The notes under the pieces were generated by a model. It ran no database searches. It was given only the letters and a program-made list of their open reading frames with translations, and was not told where the DNA came from. A stretch of 64,000 bases of DNA from contig OY761989.1 in NCBI GenBank assembly GCA_963665165.1, forward strand, positions 2,406,149 through 2,470,148. Reading direction: 5' to 3'. Of the stretch, positions 60,584 to 64,000 are shown piece after piece. The position numbers and the translations under genes were made by a program. The stretch comes from G963663315 sp963665165. Its GTDB lineage: Bacteria > Pseudomonadota > Gammaproteobacteria > Arenicellales > Poriferihabitantaceae. Each line of letters begins with the position of its first letter. Position 1 is the first letter of the stretch.

Positions 60584-60611
60584 ACTATACCAATCTGGTA
60601 TTCAGGGTCAA
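60584..60611 (-). promoter_or_regulatory. glcB promoter with 15-bp palindromic operator
   Basis: Reverse strand: TTGACC (60606-60611), a 16-base spacer and TATAGT (60584-60589). Within it lies ATACCA-N3-TGGTAT (60587-60601), a perfect palindrome that overlaps the -10 box. The ACCA-N3-TGGT core has the style of GntR-type sites. A repressor bound here would block glcB and the following transporter gene. Confidence 0.7.
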
Positions 60612-60687
60612 CGCAATCATGGTCCGGTCCATCCTGGATTTCACCCCCGCGCCATCCGTCATCCCCGGCCCAGCCGGCAGGGGGTTC

Positions 60688-61500
60688 TCAACCCGTCCAG
60701 ACAACCGGAAAAGCGGAATGCTCCATCGGCGCCCCCGCAGTCAGCGTGACCTCTTCAAAAGGCGGAGATGTGGTCCATGGACGAACGGCATAGACCGCAT
60801 CGTCTCCCAGCCAGCGTGTCGAAAACCCCCGCCGCCGGGTTTTCAGGCCGGTCGTGGCCGGAGCGCCATGGATCGTTCTCATGTGGAATACAATACAGTC
60901 GCCGGGTTCAAGGTCCCATGACAGGATATCGTACCGGCTTCGATTGCCGTCGATATCGGGAATCGTTTCAAACCCGTCATGCCCGCTCGCATAATTTTCA
61001 TGGTTGACGAAAAGTCTGGGATAGTACATCACTCCGGAATTGTGGGATTGCGCGATAAACTCCGGGCAGGCTGTTTTTGGAACCGGGTCGAGCGGCAGCC
61101 AGATCGAACATAACTGATTCCCATCGACACCCCAGTATGGCAAATCATGATGCCAGGGCGTCACCTCCCTGGTATCGGGTTCCTTGACAAGCACATGCTC
61201 GTGGTAGATGCGGATGGAGTCCGAACCGGTCAGTCGGGCCGCTATCTCCGCCGCCGGTGAATTCAGCACGAAATCCCGGTATTCCTCGATGATCTGCCAG
61301 TTGCAATAATCATCGTAGAAACCTCCGGGCTGACCGCGAGGGGTATATTGCGTACTGTATGGGCCGGGGTTCTCGAAATTCTTCTCCACCCCTGCGGCCA
61401 GTGACTCCAGCCATTCCCGGGAGAACGCCCGGCGCAGGCAGATGGCTCCCTCGCGATGGAATGTCTCGACCTGGCGTTGTGAAATGGATACGATGGACAT
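60688..61500 (-). CDS. Phytanoyl-CoA dioxygenase (PhyH) family protein
   Basis: Fe(II)/2-oxoglutarate oxygenase of 270 residues. The iron ligands are H117 and D119 (WHHDLPYWG) and H211 (RTIHGAPAT); an Arg near 223-228 would bind 2-oxoglutarate. No secretion signal. Members hydroxylate small molecules next to a carboxylate, amine or phosphonate; PhnY, which hydroxylates 2-aminoethylphosphonate, is a relative of this fold. It starts ten bases after another 2-oxoglutarate oxygenase gene and is the last of that pair; glcB follows under its own promoter. The substrate is unknown. Confidence 0.88.
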   Translation of the reverse strand: MSIVSISQRQVETFHREGAICLRRAFSREWLESLAAGVEKNFENPGPYSTQYTPRGQPGGFYDDYCNWQIIEEYRDFVLNSPAAEIAARLTGSDSIRIYHEHVLVKEPDTREVTPWHHDLPYWGVDGNQLCSIWLPLDPVPKTACPEFIAQSHNSGVMYYPRLFVNHENYASGHDGFETIPDIDGNRSRYDILSWDLEPGDCIVFHMRTIHGAPATTGLKTRRRGFSTRWLGDDAVYAVRPWTTSPPFEEVTLTAGAPMEHSAFPVVWTG

Positions 61501-61510
61501 TCGATTGATC

Positions 61511-62353
61511 TCAAAGACGGGTTTCAGGCAATCCGCAGACCAGAGGATCGCCCGGATTCGCGCGCCCCCAGAACAGCTTGCGAACCACCTCGCTGTTTTG
61601 CATGCCGGGAGATTCGGAATAACAGATCACAGGGACCAGTCTTGGCCGCTTGCCGCCAACCTGCGTGACACGATGAAGTGTCTGCCGTCCACCGAAAATC
61701 AATAACGTACCCGGAGTGAATGGCAGTTTCACGACCTTCCGGCGATCTCCGTTGAGTACATCCCTCACGATCCCGGTTTCATTCTCCAACCCCCTGATCA
61801 ACGGCACATATTCGAATTCGCCCCCGGATTCCGGAGCCTGGAGCATCAACGTGACGGTAAATTCGGATTCGTCAAAATGCCAGCCATGTCTGCCCCCCTC
61901 GACAAAAACATTCACCGAACAGGCTCCGAACGGGTCCGCAAAGCGGTAAAACGGTTTTTTATCCAGCACATATCCGACAAAATCCTTCAGCGGGTCCCAT
62001 TGATACAGACTTTTGAGCAACGAATCCTGCGGTATCAGATCATAAGCCACCGAACCGACAAAAGTTTGCTCCTGTCGATTGACCACAGAGTTCCGGGCTG
62101 CCCCTTCACGATTTTCAGTCAGATACACATTATGGGTACTGTCACAGAAGTAGGTATCGTCAATATACTCCCCGGCCTCTCTGGCAAGGCGCTCGCGGGC
62201 GACCGGCAATATGAAATCCGGCAACACACAAAGACCGGTTTCCTGATATTGCCTGCGGCATTGTCTGGCAAACTCAACCCCGGTTCCGGCATCCAGCCGG
62301 TCAACCGGATAACGGTGTAAATCAACCACTGTCGAGAATTCAGGCCGGGGCAT
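61511..62353 (-). CDS. HalD/BesD-like Fe(II)/2-oxoglutarate oxygenase, hydroxylase type
   Basis: A 280-residue protein with the pattern of the HalD/BesD amino-acid halogenase family (NVFVEGGRHGWHFDESEFTVTLMLQAPESGGEFEYVP, LLIFGGRQTLHRVTQV, RPRLVPVICYSE). The facial triad is H159, D161 and H227. True halogenases have Gly or Ala in place of the Asp; here the Asp is present, so hydroxylation is expected, not halogenation. An Arg near 237 would bind 2-oxoglutarate. It follows the sulfatase gene by 130 bases. The substrate is probably a free amino acid or similar small molecule, by family only. Confidence 0.82.
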   Translation of the reverse strand: MPRPEFSTVVDLHRYPVDRLDAGTGVEFARQCRRQYQETGLCVLPDFILPVARERLAREAGEYIDDTYFCDSTHNVYLTENREGAARNSVVNRQEQTFVGSVAYDLIPQDSLLKSLYQWDPLKDFVGYVLDKKPFYRFADPFGACSVNVFVEGGRHGWHFDESEFTVTLMLQAPESGGEFEYVPLIRGLENETGIVRDVLNGDRRKVVKLPFTPGTLLIFGGRQTLHRVTQVGGKRPRLVPVICYSESPGMQNSEVVRKLFWGRANPGDPLVCGLPETRL

Positions 62354-62483
62354 GGTTTTTTGTAACAGGGCGCTCAGGAAATTGCGGTGAATGATGGTAC
62401 TACAGGGATTTCAGATAGTCCAGCGCCCGGGATGATGCCGGTCCATGCGGCGGACGGTCTGTAACTGAGCCTGGGCGCGCCCT

Positions 62484-64000
62484 TTACCACTTGCAGAGTA
62501 CTTCGTTGTCCACCGCGGGTTGCGGGGGGAAACGGCTGGCGAGAATGGCGGACAATCCGGATTGGATGTCCTCGCAACCCGTCTGGTTGAACAGGTTGAA
62601 GCGCTCTCCGGGGTCGTCGTCGAGGTTGAACAACTCGCCCCATTGTGGACGATGCGGATAGACCGTAAATCTCCATTGGTCGGTAGAGACGGTCTGGTTG
62701 TACAGTTCAGGTTTCGCTGTCGGGTGATATTCACCAAAATTGCAGGCGCGCAGAGGATGGCGGGGATCGGAAAATAACGGCGCCAGACTCCTGCCATCGA
62801 ATTGATTGCGGTCGAATGGCAGGCCGGAAACATCCAGCAGCGTCGGCGCCAGATCGATATGGTTGGTCAGGGCGCGGGTGGTCTGCCCCGGCCGGATACC
62901 GGGTCCGCTCATGATCAGCGAGACCTCGGTCAACTGGCGATACGGCGGCGGCCCCTTGTGCAGCAGGCCATGGTCGCCGAGAAGTTCGCCATGGTCCGAG
63001 GTAAACACGATAAACGTATGGTCGGCCCGGCCACTGCTCTCAAGCGCGTCCACGATGGCGCCGACGCCGTCATCGATCATTTCTGTCATGGCGTGGGTGT
63101 ATGCGATTGCCTTGCGCATGGATTGATCGCTGATCCCCCGGGTGGTAATCATCGAACCGGCTTCCATGTCGTCGTGCGCTGCCCAGTACAGTTCGCGAAA
63201 CCCCTGCCCTTCGGGATAAAGCCGATCATAATAAGGCGGCATTCTGGACAATTCATCGCCCTCGACCTGCGGCAACGGCATATCATCCGGATGATACCGG
63301 TTCGCGTAAGGCTGCACCGGGTCAAACGGGTGGTGGGGATCCGGGTAGGAAACAAACAGAAAGAACGGGGCGTCCCCGGAGCGGGGTCGATTCAGGAACC
63401 GGACGGCACAATCCGTAATCCAGGTATTGTAATGCAGTTCGGCAGGAATTTTACTCACCCAGACCTCATCCAGGTCTGCGGGCGGCGGTTCATCGGCGCT
63501 TTCCGGCGCCAGCCATTTTGCCGCCTGCGGATGGTTTTTGTTCAACCAGTCAGCGTAATGACCCGCCAGGTGAGCGGTATCCGATTCACCCAGAAGCAGG
63601 TCGATGGTCTGGTAACCATAATACGGACCACGCCAGCCGGCAGACTCCGGTTTTTTCCAGAATGCCCTGGAATCCGGCATCTTTCTGTCAGCCGGGGCCA
63701 GCAGGGGTTGCAGATGCTGCTTGCCGACACTATGGGTCGTATAACCGGCGTTTGCCAGGAAATCGGCCAGCGTCGGCACATCGTCGGGCAGGGCCATCCC
63801 GTTGACGGCCAGCTTGTGATGTCTGGGATACAACCCGGTGGCCATGGTGGCCCGGCTCGGTGAACAGATCTGCATCGGCGTGATATGCCGATCGAACCGC
63901 ATCCCCGCGGCGGCAATCGCGTCGATATTCGGCGTATTCGCTATGGCGTTGCCATAGCAGCCCAGGCTGTCGGAGCGTTGCTGGTCGGTACAGACAAAAA
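62484..64000 (-). CDS. Type I sulfatase, N-terminus beyond the right edge
   Basis: Hydrolyses a sulfate ester. The visible 504 residues begin FVCTDQQRSDSLGCYGN, so only a few N-terminal residues are missing. The formylglycine motif is CSPSR (Cys at visible residue 45, ICSPSRATMATGLYPRHH), of the Cys type matured by formylglycine-generating enzyme. Metal-binding residues appear in CTDQQ and FTSDHGELLGDHGLLHKG. The FLFVSYPDPHHPFDP and GEYHPTAKPELYNQTVS parts resemble choline-sulfatase/arylsulfatase-like enzymes. Whether it is exported cannot be seen because the signal region lies outside. The frame stays open for 27 codons after the TAA stop. Confidence 0.92.
   Translation of the reverse strand, partial: FVCTDQQRSDSLGCYGNAIANTPNIDAIAAAGMRFDRHITPMQICSPSRATMATGLYPRHHKLAVNGMALPDDVPTLADFLANAGYTTHSVGKQHLQPLLAPADRKMPDSRAFWKKPESAGWRGPYYGYQTIDLLLGESDTAHLAGHYADWLNKNHPQAAKWLAPESADEPPPADLDEVWVSKIPAELHYNTWITDCAVRFLNRPRSGDAPFFLFVSYPDPHHPFDPVQPYANRYHPDDMPLPQVEGDELSRMPPYYDRLYPEGQGFRELYWAAHDDMEAGSMITTRGISDQSMRKAIAYTHAMTEMIDDGVGAIVDALESSGRADHTFIVFTSDHGELLGDHGLLHKGPPPYRQLTEVSLIMSGPGIRPGQTTRALTNHIDLAPTLLDVSGLPFDRNQFDGRSLAPLFSDPRHPLRACNFGEYHPTAKPELYNQTVSTDQWRFTVYPHRPQWGELFNLDDDPGERFNLFNQTGCEDIQSGLSAILASRFPPQPAVDNEVLCKW

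Noticed and set aside
61511..62353. Amino-acid halogenase
   Set aside because: The facial triad has Asp161 rather than Gly or Ala, so halide cannot take that iron site.
62802..63863. A 353-codon forward open frame
   Set aside because: Antisense to the sulfatase, whose catalytic motif and metal residues are intact; no domain is seen in the forward translation.
1..64000. CRISPR array, tRNA genes, insertion sequences, prophage or integron signatures
   Set aside because: No regularly spaced repeats, tRNA-like cloverleaf, transposase, integrase or phage gene was recognised in any gap or frame.

Overview
The window looks like a chromosomal segment of a gammaproteobacterium, probably marine or aquatic. 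The evidence is gene order: truA-trpF-accD-folC-SPOR-cvpA-purF, aroQ-accB-accC, zapA-6S RNA-fau, ygfB-pepP-ubiH-ubiI, miaB-phoH-ybeY-lnt and scpA-scpB-rluB are all gammaproteobacterial arrangements. LPS synthesis (waaA) and lipoprotein maturation (lnt) mark a Gram-negative. The marine guess rests on sulfonate and D-glutamate catabolic genes and is an inference. There is no rRNA, tRNA, insertion sequence, phage gene or CRISPR array. Several start codons are GTG or TTG.

Positions 1-43.6 kb are mostly housekeeping. In order: malic enzyme (cut by the left edge), an isolated rnfB with nth, the radical-SAM gene arsS, a reverse-strand block yqaA-waaA-hemF-tsaC-purE, purD and purH with a DUF2628 membrane protein between them, a DUF3426 protein, accC-accB-aroQ, and then a forward two-gene unit (glycosidase-like plus SDR-like) in which expected catalytic residues are missing. 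Next come rluB-scpB-scpA-trpS-yciO-pcnB-bioY, lnt-ybeY-phoH-miaB, a cyclophilin, an EVE protein, fau, 6S RNA, zapA and a TIGR02449 coiled coil. Forward genes ygfB-pepP-ubiH-ubiI, fur and a PfkB kinase follow, then the long reverse operon ybaB-recR-truA-trpF-accD-folC-SPOR-cvpA-purF.

Positions 43.7-64 kb are accessory metabolism. An SDR-cytochrome P450 operon starts from a promoter whose -10 box is flanked by a perfect 12-bp inverted repeat. It converges on a reverse-strand ABC importer of the 2-aminoethylphosphonate type, with an intrinsic terminator between the binding-protein gene and the ATPase gene. Then come a Nudix hydrolase diverging from a DUF4396 membrane protein, and a forward operon ald-xsc-pta-dgcA-dgcN. 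This operon would turn sulfoacetaldehyde (from taurine or a related sulfonate) into sulfite and acetyl-CoA, and ties that to a D-glutamate N-acetylation/racemisation gene pair. On the reverse strand are a sulfatase (cut by the right edge), two Fe(II)/2-oxoglutarate oxygenases, malate synthase G under a palindrome-bearing promoter, and a DMT transporter. Acetyl-CoA from Xsc/Pta could enter central metabolism through malate synthase. The least explained parts are the pseudoenzyme-like pair at 15-16.8 kb, the operator-controlled P450 operon, and the sulfonate/D-glutamate operon beside a phosphonate-type importer.
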